The notes under the pieces: model-generated | Seen by the model: the letters and a program-made list of their open reading frames with translations, nothing else | Told to the model about the DNA's origin: nothing | The model's database searches: none | Assembly: GCA_001936135.1 (NCBI GenBank) | Contig: CP012811.1 | Coordinates: 124,001-188,000, forward strand | Source of the DNA: Saccharomycopsis fibuligera x Saccharomycopsis cf. fibuligera | Taxonomy: Eukaryota; Ascomycota; Saccharomycetes; Ascoideales; Saccharomycopsidaceae | Length of the DNA stretch: 64,000 bases | Direction: 5' to 3' | Shown here: piece by piece, positions 10,533-21,391 of the stretch | Layout of the letters: each line of letters opens with the position of its first letter | Position numbering within the stretch: position 1 is the first letter of the stretch | Program-made: the position numbers and the translations under genes

Positions 10533-12181
10533 TCATGTCCAATCCGCCGTACTCTCATGAGCATGCCCATGAAAATCGGATCATTGAATCAATTTTGAAA
10601 AAAATATGTTCTATTGAAAAAGTTTACGAATAAAATGCACAAGTTTCCTTTTTACATTTTCTGGGATTGTGCGTCCAACTCATTTTTTCTTACTTTTGTG
10701 CTCCCTGGTGTTTCCAGACTTTAATGAATTTTTACAGAATCTGTAAATCAAAATTTTTCACCGAGGAAATGCAATTGCTCGAGCAAGAGTGCAAACTCAG
10801 GTCTCACAACACTCGACCCTTCGAAAAATATCTCAAACAGCTGTTGACTGTCTGTCGTTGCTCGGGTAATTTGTAAATTTATATATACATATGTAATTCT
10901 CCAGATTCAGATGTGCGCCAAAAAATCGAGTTTCACGTTGGCGTATTAACGTATTGGAGAAAATTTCAATTTTTTGATTCAATTATTCAGTAGGTGTTTA
11001 ATGATGGGACCAAGGCAGAACGTACTTTTGGAATATATTGTGGTTTGTAGCGAAGCTAAAACGTGACACCAATCTATAACAAAAGCGTGTATGTCGCGCA
11101 AGTGGTTCATGGCAGTATCGCACTAAATAATATATATAGTCATAGGGCTGATGTGTGCGTAGCTTTGGTATCAATTACAAAATAACCGCAAATAACCGCA
11201 AGTAGCCGTTAAATTTCCACCATGCCTGGGCTCATCAGTGCTGATGTTTCAATAATTTAAGGCTTTGGCGTTTTGGTCATACAGCTTAAGATTGCGGATT
11301 GCAATAGATCAGCTCATGATGATGCTTGTAATTTACACTGATGAGTGCGCTGCTTACTCAAGTATATGCGATGCAGCATAATATTCAGTATCAGCAGTAG
11401 CAACTTTTGGCTCGGTGGTGTACACCGCCCTAGAGTATTGAGTCTAAGAATTAAACCTACGTAATTTTCCAACTTACAGATTGCACGTTTACTTGCTTAT
11501 AGGTTCTGCTATTGATCGAATCAGCTCAGATTACATAGTTAATTGAATCAATTAGCTCCAACAGCGATCCTCTTAACTTGAATTTAAAAAGCTTTAAACT
11601 GTTTAACATAAGACAATCGAATTCCATAGATAATGAGACGGAGGGAGTATTTGCATAGACTTTCCTTGTCTCATTGTGATGATTTGAATTCAAAGTGGTC
11701 TGCTAATATATTTGGCATGTCGCGCGCAAACTAGGCAAGATGTTGTTTTTATAATACAATTTCAAGACAAGTGAAATCTTGAAACATTCATTTGCTTGAA
11801 CCAAGAATTCAATTTTCGGTACGCCGTTATTGTAAACTGACGCCTGAAAGATAATGACTACTCTTTTGTTATAATACAGGATAATGGTTTTGGCAGCCTC
11901 AATTTATTCCAAGTTGGAAATGGTATGCTATGTTCAAAGCATACTATTTTACCAAGCCTGCGAAGCACATATTAACATCATGATAACATGCTTCCAAAAA
12001 ACAAAAAAGCGTACAAAATAGTATATAAAATTGGAAAGAAACAAATCATGCTTGAAACACATCTTTTTACAAATGTCCTTGAACATCCCTCTTTTTTTTG
12101 ATTATATTTTATATTCAAATGACTAGTAAACTAAACAAAAAAAAGAACTAACAGTTTAACTCAGGTTGCTTGTTTGTTTGC

Positions 12182-12867
12182 TTATTTTCTAGATTTGGTT
12201 GGGTAAGTCTTCTTAGCCTTGTTGGATCTAGCATATTGGGAAGCAGCGGTAACGGCAACAACTCTCAAGTCATCTCTGTAACCCTTGGTGGTGTTAGAAA
12301 CAGCCAAAGCAAGCTTTCTTGGAGCCTTGTATTGGTTGAATTTTTGAACGTGAACAGACTTGGCTGGCTTGTTGCTGTTCTTGGCAACTTTGGTAGCAAC
12401 AACAACTTGACCGTTTTGTTGAGTAATACCAATAGCTTTGTCGTTAACCAAACCAGAAGAGTTCTTGGAGTTCTTCTTGGTCAAGTTCAATGGGTCTCTG
12501 GAGAAAACAAGACCATTGTGTTTGACAGTGAAACTGGTTTGTTTTTTGGTCAATTCCCAAATCAAGTCGCTGTGAAGTTGTTAGTAAAAAGAAAAGGTCT
12601 ATTAATATTGAAATATAAAGGCATAAATGATGGCCATGAGAGCATTATTTGAATCGTATCAAGATGCTGGTGAACTGATTGCAGTAATAACAATTTCATC
12701 GGCAACTATGAATTTCAACATGATGGCACAATCCCTGGTAATTCCCATACAAATATCACCACCAGCAAGTCTTGTCAACCCCGAAATCGCAAAAATAATG
12801 AAATCAAAACGGCCGTAAATGCACAAATCAAAGAATCTACCTACTTAGAAACGTTAGAGTAAACCAT
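12182..12867 (-). CDS. Cytosolic 60S ribosomal protein eL28 (spliced)
   Basis: A member of the L28e family of the cytosolic large subunit. Exon 1 is 12845-12867 (MVYSNVS plus two bases of an Asn codon), the donor is GTAGGT, the branch is TACTAAC and the acceptor is CAG. Exon 2 is 12182-12569. The spliced product is 136 residues, against 137 in human eL28. Exon 2 shows the family pattern: DLIWELTKKQTSFTVKHNG, then FSRDPLNLTKKNSKNSSGL, and a basic C-terminus. S. cerevisiae is known to lack eL28 (its gene RPL28 encodes uL15), so no yeast symbol is given. A Cbf1-type palindrome lies 394 bases upstream, as expected for Candida ribosomal protein genes. An alternative donor GTAGAT four bases on would break the frame. 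Confidence 0.92.
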
Positions 12868-13022
12868 TTTTGTATAGTTTTGTTGTTGTTGTTTGGATAT
12901 GTTTTAGCAAAAAGGGCAAAAAAACGGGTATCAAATTTTCAAAATATTCAGGTTTCAAACTTTTTTCCTCCGGTGGTTCGTCCACACAGACGGTCTGCTC
13001 AGTAAGTCAATCAGCCGGTTGG

Positions 13023-13057
13023 TCGCTCAGTCGCTCAGTCTCTCAGTCTCTCAGTCC
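13023..13057. repeat. Tandem 8-base repeat (KCTCAGTC)n
   Basis: Four consecutive 8-base units, the first two GCTCAGTC and the next two TCTCAGTC, in the eL28 promoter. Confidence 0.9.
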
Positions 13058-13260
13058 AGTAGCTGCCACTGCCAGCCAAAGTGACCCTAACGGCGAGAGA
13101 AAAACTGAAGCGGAAAAAGAAACATAATCACATGACGTGAAAGGGCTTCGCTCATCATCCCTTTTAAAAGAAAAACAGTCACAAAGTCAGCTGATAATCA
13201 ACTGATATTAATGTGAGCCTAGAGGCTTAGGTAATGTATTTGAGTGTCAGACGCTTTGAA

Positions 13261-13270
13261 ATCACGTGAT
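13261..13270. promoter_or_regulatory. Cbf1-type E-box palindrome
   Basis: ATCACGTGAT is a perfect palindrome around CACGTG, 394 bases upstream of the eL28 ATG. Cbf1 with Tbf1 is reported to drive ribosomal protein genes in C. albicans. Use here is inference. Confidence 0.5.
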
Positions 13271-13678
13271 ATTATATAATATATTATCAAACAGAGACAG
13301 AAATAAGACGGATGCATAACTTTACATCTGAGATATGCAAACTATTTCGAATCTTCAACATCAGATATGAAGACATGTGTGTGCTATTGAACCAGGAAGA
13401 ATAACGTGTTTCTGTTTATTATTGGCTTTGGTATTTAAACCAGACATATTGGAATATAATAGGAGCCCAAAACCTGGTGGATGGAGCAAAATAATGAATA
13501 CTAAAAAAATTCAGAAACCAAAAAGCAAAAAACAAAAACCAGACAAATAAAAAAAAGAATCAAATAAAAAAATAGATATATAAATAAACAAGTACAGTGA
13601 ACAAGCAGAATAAACAAAAAAAAGGAGTGAAAAAGTAAAAACAAAAAAAATTTCATTTTTAAAAGATTGTAAAACCAG

Positions 13679-16600
13679 TCAAACAGCCAGGATCGGCGTC
13701 AATGTATAACGAATGTCATTCTTGTATTGGTAATCTTCAAGTTCACACCCATCATCATCGTCATCATCATCGTTATCATCATCATCATCCTCTGCGTCTT
13801 CCGAATCCACACCCGGAACACTTGTATCAGATCCATTACTATCAAGATAATCGCCGTCTTGCAAGTCAATATCACAAAGACGTTCATTAATCTCAGCATT
13901 CAAGTTGACAAATTGTTGTACTAACAATTCTCGTAAGCTTAAACTCTTAATAAGCATGCTACCTTGAAGTGATCCAACCCAAACGCGGCAAATTGCCGAG
14001 AAGTTCTCGAGCCGCGTTAAAAGCTCCGCTTCCATGGTGAGCGTAAGCTGAGCATTGTTTATGATGATGAAACGGATGACTTGGACAAGAATTGTTGAAA
14101 GAGCAGTGAATCCTAAAAGTGATAATTTGCTTGGATCAAACTTCTCAAATGAAATGTTATCGAGCTTGCTTAAAAGTTCTAGAATTCGTATAGCAACGCT
14201 AGATGAATTGGTAGTGATAGTTGTTGTAGTTGAGACAGCATTATATTTGATCAAAAGGGCAGCAAGTAAAAGAGAAAAATTTACATTAATGATACCATCG
14301 ATGCAAATACTGTCTTCATATTCACTGAATAGACGAAGTAACTCAATTGAGTCTTGTATTGCATCTTTGGAAGGAGTTACCAATGTGGATACAAGATTCA
14401 AACATAAATATTCCATTGACTCATTGGTGGCAATACTTTTAGCTTCGGTGGCCAAATTTTCAAGACATTGTAAATTACTACTAGCATCAATGTCATTTTC
14501 GCAGCCCTCTTTGTGACAATCTAGACAACCACCACCACAGTTGAAATATAATGCTTGGGCAAACATAGTGTCAAGATACAATAGTAACGCATCATTCAAA
14601 ATTTGTCTTGATCGCCAGCAGCCAATTAAATCTATTGCAGTTGACCCTGAATTTTCATCTAGTTTGTTTTTACCATTGTAAATCACTTCATGTAATCTTT
14701 CAATATAGAGGTTATCATCAAAATCATACTTGAGCACTTTTTGAATATTGGCTTGATTTGAAACATTTTCTGATATGTAGTGTTTGCATGAATTGTAGTA
14801 ATATTTTGCAAGCCAATCTCCAAGTTTTTGCACAATGTAACCACTTTTAGATTTTAGCACTTCGATCAACAACGCTTTGTAAAACTGTGCTGTTGCGTTG
14901 CGTTCAGATCCAATTTTTTTGTTTGGAAAAACACACATTGAATCAAACAATGTAAAAGCTAAAGCAGTTTGCTTATCATTGAAGTCAAAATTGTTTATAA
15001 AATTACCCATTAAATTGTCATTTAGTCTAGTGAAAGTTTCATCGTAAATGTCACTATTATCACAGTTTGGCAAACACAGCAAAATTACAATTTTTCGAAG
15101 TGATTGGTATCCATGTCTCCAAAACTCAAAATTAGTGTTCCCAACACCGACCAGAAGCTGCTGCTTCTGATTAGATGACAGTAACGACACAAACAGTTCC
15201 CCACCAATCAACTTTTTTAGCCATTCAAAATCAATATTGATAATGTAACAAACACAAGCAAAAATGAGACAGATTTTACCCACGATAGTGATTAAGCCGC
15301 CTGAGAATCCAATACTTCCTTGATTGTTATAGATGATCATTGGCATTGACATTAGAGACTTGGCATCAACGTCATTAGCCCCAAAATCATTCACCGCACC
15401 AGTGCCTACCACACAAGCAAGTGAGCCCAACAATACTTTTTGGCCAATGCTACTACCGTTGCGGCTACTTTTGTTTCTGCTGTCGTTGTGATTATGATTA
15501 TTATTATTATTATTGTTATTATTGAGAGTGCTGACATTGCTATATGAAGATGTGCTGTCTGTGTGGATGCTTGCAGATTGTATTGGGCTGCTCATAGTGG
15601 ACAGTATCGATGATTGATGGGACATTGAGTCATCAATGTGATTACCATCACCATTTTGACAGTTAGGTGACACTGCAGCCCTAAGCTGTTTGTTCTCTTG
15701 ATACAATTGCTCATTTTTCAACTCTAGGTGTTTGATGTATTCAGTAGCTTTAGACAAAATTGTAGCTTTATTCAATTTCTTAGCCGGCTGCAAACCATCT
15801 AGCGCAACTGAATCTTCACCATCTTCCATGCATAATATTTTTAAGGATGGTACACAATCCCTTAATATTTGTATTTTATCATTGATGTTTGTTCTGTATC
15901 TTTTTTCAATCATGTTATGAGAAGATTTCTCCTTTTTCGGCTTGATAATTTTGCTGCTATTGTGTAATGAACCATTTGATCCTGTCATTGTGGATATTAT
16001 TGCAGTTTTGGAAGCATGACTTGTGGCATTATGACTGCTAGTGTTTGGCTTGATCATTATTGCAACATTTCGACTAGCGGATTTTACTGGTTTGGCAGCT
16101 ATCAATGGTTTGTTGAATCTGCTACCAATGTTGTTGGAAGCGGCGTTCATGTTATTGTTTCCATTCAAACCAAAACTTGTCTTAGAAGCAGGCGCAGACG
16201 AAGATTCTAATTTGATTGAACTTGGGTTAAAATTCACATCTTTATGCAAGAGTCTATTTATAGCTTCTAGCTCTTGGGCTCTGCTTTTAATTTGCTGTGG
16301 ACCGCTGCTACTATTACTGTTGTTTGTCTTTGTTCTGGTGTTGATGTTGGTCTTGGTATTATTGTTTGAGTACTGCGACTGCTCGTTCACTTCATTATTG
16401 AATCTATATAATGGCTGCTCATGGCTCTCTGGGCTGGAACTGACGTTAGATGAAAAGCTATCTGGAGATAAATGGTCAGTATATGGCTCTGCAGCATTTG
16501 AGTCACCTAGGTTGATATTATTCAAATCTTCGAATTTGGGACTGCTACCGCTATTGTTGATAAAGTTCTGAAATGCTAACAAGTTGGAGTTAGAGTTTGA

Positions 16601-16840
16601 AAGGTTCATGCCAACAGCACCAAAACTGAGGTTGTTGTTATTGTTGTTAAAGTTGTTGATGCTGTAGTTGTTACTATCACCCACCGAGCTGTTCTTTTGG
16701 TTGGACATGCTGCTACTGTTGTTGCTATCGTTGCTATACGAGGAAAATAGCTCTTCTGAGGTAGCACTGTTGACATTACTGTCATTGTCCTCATTCAAGG
16801 AAGCCAAGAAGGCATCACAATCTTCAAATGACAAGGACAT
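13679..16840 (-). CDS. CPH2: SREBP-like bHLH transcription factor, Cph2 family
   Basis: A regulator that in C. albicans controls filamentation and metabolic genes. The first ATG of the frame is at 16840, giving 1053 residues. The N-terminus is Asn/Ser-rich. The bHLH spans about residues 305-376: basic motif SSHNMIEKRYRTNINDKI with the SREBP-specific Tyr (residue 315) where other bHLH proteins have Arg, then a loop and helix 2 (LNKATILSKATEYIKHLE) running into a short leucine zipper. Two hydrophobic segments follow (about 468-484 and 513-535), matching the SREBP membrane hairpin. A conserved-looking helical C-terminal region follows, and the tail is strongly acidic (poly-Asp near 1020-1040). 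This suggests an ER-anchored precursor, though proteolytic release is inference. A long gene-free region (2.3 kb) lies upstream. The family is certain; CPH2 is preferred over HMS1 because of length and the membrane segments. Confidence 0.87.
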   Translation of the reverse strand: MSLSFEDCDAFLASLNEDNDSNVNSATSEELFSSYSNDSNNSSSMSNQKNSSVGDSNNYSINNFNNNNNNLSFGAVGMNLSNSNSNLLAFQNFINNSGSSPKFEDLNNINLGDSNAAEPYTDHLSPDSFSSNVSSSPESHEQPLYRFNNEVNEQSQYSNNNTKTNINTRTKTNNSNSSSGPQQIKSRAQELEAINRLLHKDVNFNPSSIKLESSSAPASKTSFGLNGNNNMNAASNNIGSRFNKPLIAAKPVKSASRNVAIMIKPNTSSHNATSHASKTAIISTMTGSNGSLHNSSKIIKPKKEKSSHNMIEKRYRTNINDKIQILRDCVPSLKILCMEDGEDSVALDGLQPAKKLNKATILSKATEYIKHLELKNEQLYQENKQLRAAVSPNCQNGDGNHIDDSMSHQSSILSTMSSPIQSASIHTDSTSSYSNVSTLNNNNNNNNNHNHNDSRNKSSRNGSSIGQKVLLGSLACVVGTGAVNDFGANDVDAKSLMSMPMIIYNNQGSIGFSGGLITIVGKICLIFACVCYIINIDFEWLKKLIGGELFVSLLSSNQKQQLLVGVGNTNFEFWRHGYQSLRKIVILLCLPNCDNSDIYDETFTRLNDNLMGNFINNFDFNDKQTALAFTLFDSMCVFPNKKIGSERNATAQFYKALLIEVLKSKSGYIVQKLGDWLAKYYYNSCKHYISENVSNQANIQKVLKYDFDDNLYIERLHEVIYNGKNKLDENSGSTAIDLIGCWRSRQILNDALLLYLDTMFAQALYFNCGGGCLDCHKEGCENDIDASSNLQCLENLATEAKSIATNESMEYLCLNLVSTLVTPSKDAIQDSIELLRLFSEYEDSICIDGIINVNFSLLLAALLIKYNAVSTTTTITTNSSSVAIRILELLSKLDNISFEKFDPSKLSLLGFTALSTILVQVIRFIIINNAQLTLTMEAELLTRLENFSAICRVWVGSLQGSMLIKSLSLRELLVQQFVNLNAEINERLCDIDLQDGDYLDSNGSDTSVPGVDSEDAEDDDDDNDDDDDDDGCELEDYQYKNDIRYTLTPILAV

Positions 16841-19100
16841 GGTTGTTATTTGGTGCAATGTGGCGTATTGTGTATCTGAATCTCTATGACTATGAGATGA
16901 AAATATAGAGAAATTAAAATTTTGCAGCCAAACGGTGTTATTTTAAATTAAGGCTGGGTGTTTCAAAAAAGTTAAATTTATCCACTTAGGTCGTAAACGA
17001 GAACTGACAGAGAAAAAGCAGATGAATATAGGATGAATTAATGCTATGAATGTATTCGTAAGGATGTGGATCAGTGCTGTAGTTTACATGTAGCCTGGAT
17101 GCGGACCTGTAGTAAAAACGAGTTTCAACATGGGCTCAATCAGATATACAACCCAATAAATAAAAAGAAGAAAAACAAAAGACAGGAAAAAGGTAAAAGT
17201 TAAAGTAAAAAAAAAGTGAAAGTTGCAAGCACCAACAATTAGCAGGACAAAACTGCGGCTATAATTCGGGGCGATGGTCGCGGTATACGGGGTATTCAGT
17301 CTACACAGTGCACAGCCCAAGAAAACCAGTACAAAACCAACACAAAACAGGGAAAAGGTACTACCGGTCCCCACCAGCTGTCACAGCTCTTGCGTTGTTC
17401 TCTACGCTAATAATTTCTACGGGTGTTATTGTATTTGCTAATAGTGCTGCTGTGACTGGATGGGGCTGCATAGCATCATGTTGAAAAGATCGTATGATTC
17501 TCCCACCACTGCAGCCGCTACAAACCCCGTAGCTGCATACTTGCCCTTGCAGGTTCCCGGCACCGGCCGTATGGTATATGTGTCAGATCACGTTAACTGC
17601 ATGTGACCATATTCGTTTTTGCTCCTCCACAGAAACACAATTGCCAAAGGGACAAGTCAGTTAACCCAAACCAGACAATATCCTGTTAGCCTCTGTTTAC
17701 TCTAAAAACATCAATAGGCAACGCACTCCGATAAAAACTTTAGCAAACTGCAGCGAATAACCAGTTGAGACGACACTTTTGTTTTGATCATTTTTTTTTT
17801 CCGAAACATTTTGTAATGGCTAGCTCGACATACGAACTAAAGGTCTAGAAACAGAAGTGCTTTATGGGTGCTCAAATCACACGCAGGCTCTTGAGTTGCG
17901 GTTTTTTAGCCTAGAAAAAGATTACATTAGCTCAGTTTTGCAAAGGCTTACTTTTTTGTCTCCTCAGCGGCTTGAAAAAACTAGAGCCGGTGCCGATAAA
18001 ATACTCCCCATGTAAATTAAAGGTTTATTTTCTCCAGCATGCATGCTAGGTAGGAAAGCTAAAGGTAGTAAAACCCAAGAAAAAAGCTCTATTAATCTGT
18101 AACGAAGGCATGAAAAGGCAAGCTTTTTTTTAAGCAGAATACTTGTCATTTTCAAGGGGCAGCAGTTCGTAAGTAGAGAGTACATCGAATTTACTACAAG
18201 CTTATTATTATAACAAAGCATATATAATATATCACTTACCATCTACTAGCACTGGTAAATCAGGCATGGGCTTCATGAGACTGCTTTCTCTACTACCTCT
18301 TTTTCATTCATGAAAGCACAAAAAAGAAGCTCAACAAGGTCAACAATTTATTTTCAGAGTCTTCTGAAGATTTCCGGGTCTCATAATTGTCATCCCACTC
18401 GTTATCCTAGTTCTTCTCACTATAATACATCTGTAATTAGAGGAGAAATTGAAGAGTTTCTGGCAAAGTGTAGCCCAAGGTGCTTGTGCGGCTCTTTTCA
18501 AGTTGGTAAAATAACAGAGCAAAAACATAGTGGTAGTACCTAATAAATGGGTGCTGTTTTTCATGCTTCATGTTTTGTCTTTGTTCAAGAAATAGAAAAC
18601 ACCTTTGGTTGCGGCTTTTGCTGTCGTCGCACAGTACCAAACAGAATAATACAAAAAATGGTGAAATAGCAAATAGACTAGCTGCAGCTGCATGAACTTC
18701 CAGTCCTTAAAGACCATTATAATTGGATACTCTCACCATAACTGAAAAGTTTGAAGTAACTTCCTATAAAGCTTATTATTCAAAGTTAAATCGGTTTTTC
18801 GAAAAATGAGCAAACTTTATATTACATACCAATAAAAGTACACAAAGGTAAATTTATCCCGCTCCAGGGGAAAAGAGCCCAGCGCTCCTTCAGGACAAAA
18901 TGACCACTTGTATTTGATGTGATGTGAAATGTTATAAAAAAGAGTCAAAAACCTCTTTTTTTTACTCACTTAAGAAGTTTATACAGTGAAAATAAATAAT
19001 ATTAGGATACTGACACACCTAATCTTTAATATAGTACCAAGACTGGGTCTGTTCTCTACCGCTAATTTTTTCTTTTTTTTTTTTTTTTTTTTTTTTCAAT
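16841..19100. other. Long 5' region of CPH2
   Basis: About 2.3 kb without a supportable gene, matching the long promoters usual for developmental regulators in Candida. It has many short A or T runs and ends in a 24-base T tract (19073-19096) directly before the Gag-like ORF. An ATG followed at once by GTAAGT on the minus strand at 18242 is noted but unsupported. Confidence 0.55.
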
Positions 19101-19658
19101 ATGGGGCCAAATTACGACAAACTGGGAACGATTGACATTCCGACATCCAGAGAAACACTCCAACTGACAGAAATGGGAAATTTGGCTCCTGCGCTCTATG
19201 AGAAACTTGAAAAATTGGAGGCTAAAGTAGCAGACCTAGAGACCATGCATGCCAGAGAAAGTCGAACAGGCGGAAACGTTATTAAAGAGGGAGAATCATT
19301 CCAAAGCAAAAACCAATTACGAAAGTTTCAAGATCATGAAAATTCTATAGATAAATACTTTCACAATAATTTTAAAAATTATAGGCAATATAGGGTTAGA
19401 CCCACATGGAGTATGTTTCCAAATGACTACATGAACTTTTTGAATAAAGAAATTGAAGCGTTGCTGTCGTATGGCAAAGTCCAAGAGGACCTTATTCATA
19501 GGCTTTTATTTAACATACTTCCTGCTCAAACACTTTCAGTACTTAGAGATAGATACGCAGATGGAAAAGCTCTGTTTGACTTTGGTACTGAACACATCGA
19601 TGTTATTTTGAGCGAAGTCGAAAGAATATGCCATGAAACAATGATGGGCAGAAATTGA
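19101..19658 (+). mobile_element. Gag-like ORF, possible LTR-retroelement relic or domesticated gag (185 codons)
   Basis: An isolated ORF preceded directly by a T tract. The product has a predicted coiled coil (ALYEKLEKLEAKVADLE, about residues 31-50), then an aromatic and charged middle part (WSMFPNDYMNFLNKEIEALL) and a helical end, a pattern like retroelement Gag capsid regions (inference). No polymerase, protease or integrase part is seen nearby. An LTR-like repeat lies about 600 bases downstream, beside tRNA-Ala. If it is element-derived, it is an incomplete old copy; age cannot be given. It could also be an ordinary lineage-specific gene with a coiled coil. Confidence 0.4.
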
Positions 19659-20510
19659 GTAACCTTTTTCTTTCGATTCAGGGTGTTATTTCTTAATTAT
19701 ACTACTAAATTGAGTCTATATGAAGAAAAATGATCTATTTCTATTTTTGGTATAAATATGTAAAGGTTTTAAACGATTCTTTCAAACTACAACTATTTTC
19801 TTCGTCAAAATCTTTATGAATTGTTTCCTCCATATGGTATGAGACTGACTCGGTATTATGGTGCCTATCAATATAAGAGACTCCATAACTCAAATGTTTA
19901 TTTTTGAACAATAGACAGATTGGCAATAGTAGTCTTGTTCCGAAGCCTAGTGCTGTCAGAGCCAGTATTGATGGCGTTGTAGATATTAAGCCATATTATG
20001 CAGGTAAAGAGATAGAGCTGGATGCAGATGTGTCTTTTATGTCCCTGAATAATTAGGAGAGACTTATCATTGATATATATATACTCCCCGACTAAAAGAG
20101 GGACCTACTTTTTTTCGTATTTGTGTCTAGTGTGGCTAGTGTTTTGTATCAGGACGCTGTCCACTTGCACTTATAAAGGGCTTATATATAGTCTATACTA
20201 AGTGTACCTAATTAACCTGAAAACCATTTTTAAATAAATGTTCAGCATTGGTTTCAGGGCTTTTTTTTTTACACACAATATCGATTATTATTTTTATATA
20301 AAAGGTAGAAAATATAATCTTATAAACTTATCTATATAGTATATACAGTATAGTTCAGTTGTTGTTATATAGGGGAAACTTATGTAAGTGAAAACACCCG
20401 TTAGTATTAGTTACACTTTAATGGATCTTTTGGATTTGAAATAGACCCATGAGGTTTATATCCTTCAATAAATCGAATATTATATTATACAAAATTAAAA
20501 TTTTAACTTC
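19659..20510. other. Region between the Gag-like ORF and tRNA-Ala
   Basis: Holds the second copy of the LTR-like repeat (20273-20445). The rest is AT-rich with no coding signal I can support. Confidence 0.6.
20273..20445. repeat. LTR-like dispersed repeat, copy B (upstream of tRNA-Ala)
   Basis: The counterpart of 2212-2384, of the same 173-base length and in the same orientation; by eye about nine in ten bases agree. It ends about 65 bases before tRNA-Ala, inside the window that Pol III-targeted Ty elements use. The longest identical block includes CTATATAGTATATACAGTAT. Likely a solo LTR fossil; boundaries are approximate. Confidence 0.55.
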
Positions 20511-20583
20511 GGGCGTGTGGCGTAGTTGGTAGCGCGCTCCCTTAGCATGGGAGAGGTCTTGGGTTCGATTCCCAACTCGTCCA
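20511..20583 (+). tRNA. tRNA-Ala (anticodon AGC)
   Basis: A 73-base cloverleaf. The acceptor arms are GGGCGTG and CTCGTCC with discriminator A. The anticodon stem CTCCC/GGGAG has loop TTAGCAT (anticodon AGC, read as inosine). The T arm is TTGGG-TTCGATT-CCCAA. The A box (TGGCGTAGTTGG) and B box (GGTTCGATTCC) are intact and a T6 terminator follows. It closely matches the yeast tRNA-Ala, including the T-T pair in the acceptor stem. Confidence 0.97.
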
Positions 20584-20970
20584 AATTTTTTGCCTCGCCT
20601 TCAATTGAACCCTTTTTAGCTTATTTACTCAAAAATGTTTGGTGTCACTGTTATTTTTTTTTAAAAGTATTTTTTCTATATACTGATAAATTTGTCTAAA
20701 ATTTTCATTATTTTGCTCAAGGTTTAGTAATGTTTTTGTGCTTAATAAGAGGGAAAATAAAACAAGAAAAGTCAAATATGGGAATGCTTCCGACAATAAA
20801 AATTTCTTTTATTTCTCAACTACAAATGATTACTTGGTATGTGCTTTGACAATTAACTTGCTCGCGTTGATCTACATACGCTTCTTGAGGCTGCCAAACA
20901 AATTGTTCTAAAAACGAAAATAATTCAGTCAAACTTCAGCCCAACTAGGGTCTAGATTCAAATTTGTATT

Positions 20971-21011
<41 letters not shown>

Positions 21012-21391
21012 ATCCTAGAAGAATTTTCATGTTTGTACATCAATTAAGTTTCTTGATTTTTTATGTTTTCAGGCTGCATACCAGCTCAAAGTTGTACACT
21101 CTTCTGAAAAAGTATCATAAGCTCTTTTCTAATCAATACACAACAGTATGGAAAAAAAAAGAGAAAGAAAATTATGAACCGGATCGCGTGAGCTAGTATA
21201 CAAGGAGGTATCACATTGAATAATTGACTTATAACAACCAAGAATTCATGTCAACATCGCTTTTTTGATCTTTTTTGTTGGCTGTCCATATACTTACTTA
21301 GTCTCTATTTTTCTTTGTCCTTTGAAGTAAGATTGGTGTTTCTGCGATCTATTCCATCAGCTATAATAATCCACATGCAACTGACTAACAA
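20584..21391. other. Region between tRNA-Ala and the CWC15 3' end
   Basis: Apart from a 38-base T tract (20973-21010) there is nothing recognisable; short ORFs only. Confidence 0.65.
20973..21010. repeat. Poly(T) tract, 38 bases
   Basis: An uninterrupted run of T, equal in length to the A tract at 1167. Confidence 0.95.

Larger units (their letters stand above)
8609..12181. other. Long gene-free region (3.6 kb) between the small ORF and eL28
   Basis: No supportable protein gene. Features seen are a locally GC-richer stretch near 9300-9730 with GCTGCTG repeats, a (GTAT)n tract at 10505-10532, and AT-rich sequence up to the 3' end of eL28. ORFs of 60-117 codons here lack recognisable domains and have erratic composition. 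The size fits an extended promoter or unrecognised noncoding RNA; neither can be shown. Confidence 0.55.
12868..13678. other. eL28 promoter and CPH2 3' region
   Basis: Contains a tandem (KCTCAGTC)n array at 13023-13057, TGACGTGA near 13132-13139, an ATCACGTGAT palindrome at 13261-13270, and an A-rich stretch (13500-13670) that is the likely 3' region of CPH2. No gene seen. Confidence 0.65.

Noticed and set aside
10667-10876. 69-codon ORF with a Cys/Glu-rich middle
   Set aside because: Too short, isolated, no recognisable motif or promoter.
14055-14516. 153-codon + strand ORF inside CPH2
   Set aside because: Antisense shadow of a clear 1053-residue gene.
18236-18242. ATG directly followed by GTAAGT on the minus strand upstream of CPH2
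   Set aside because: Could be a one-codon first exon, but no matching acceptor joins it to a reading frame.
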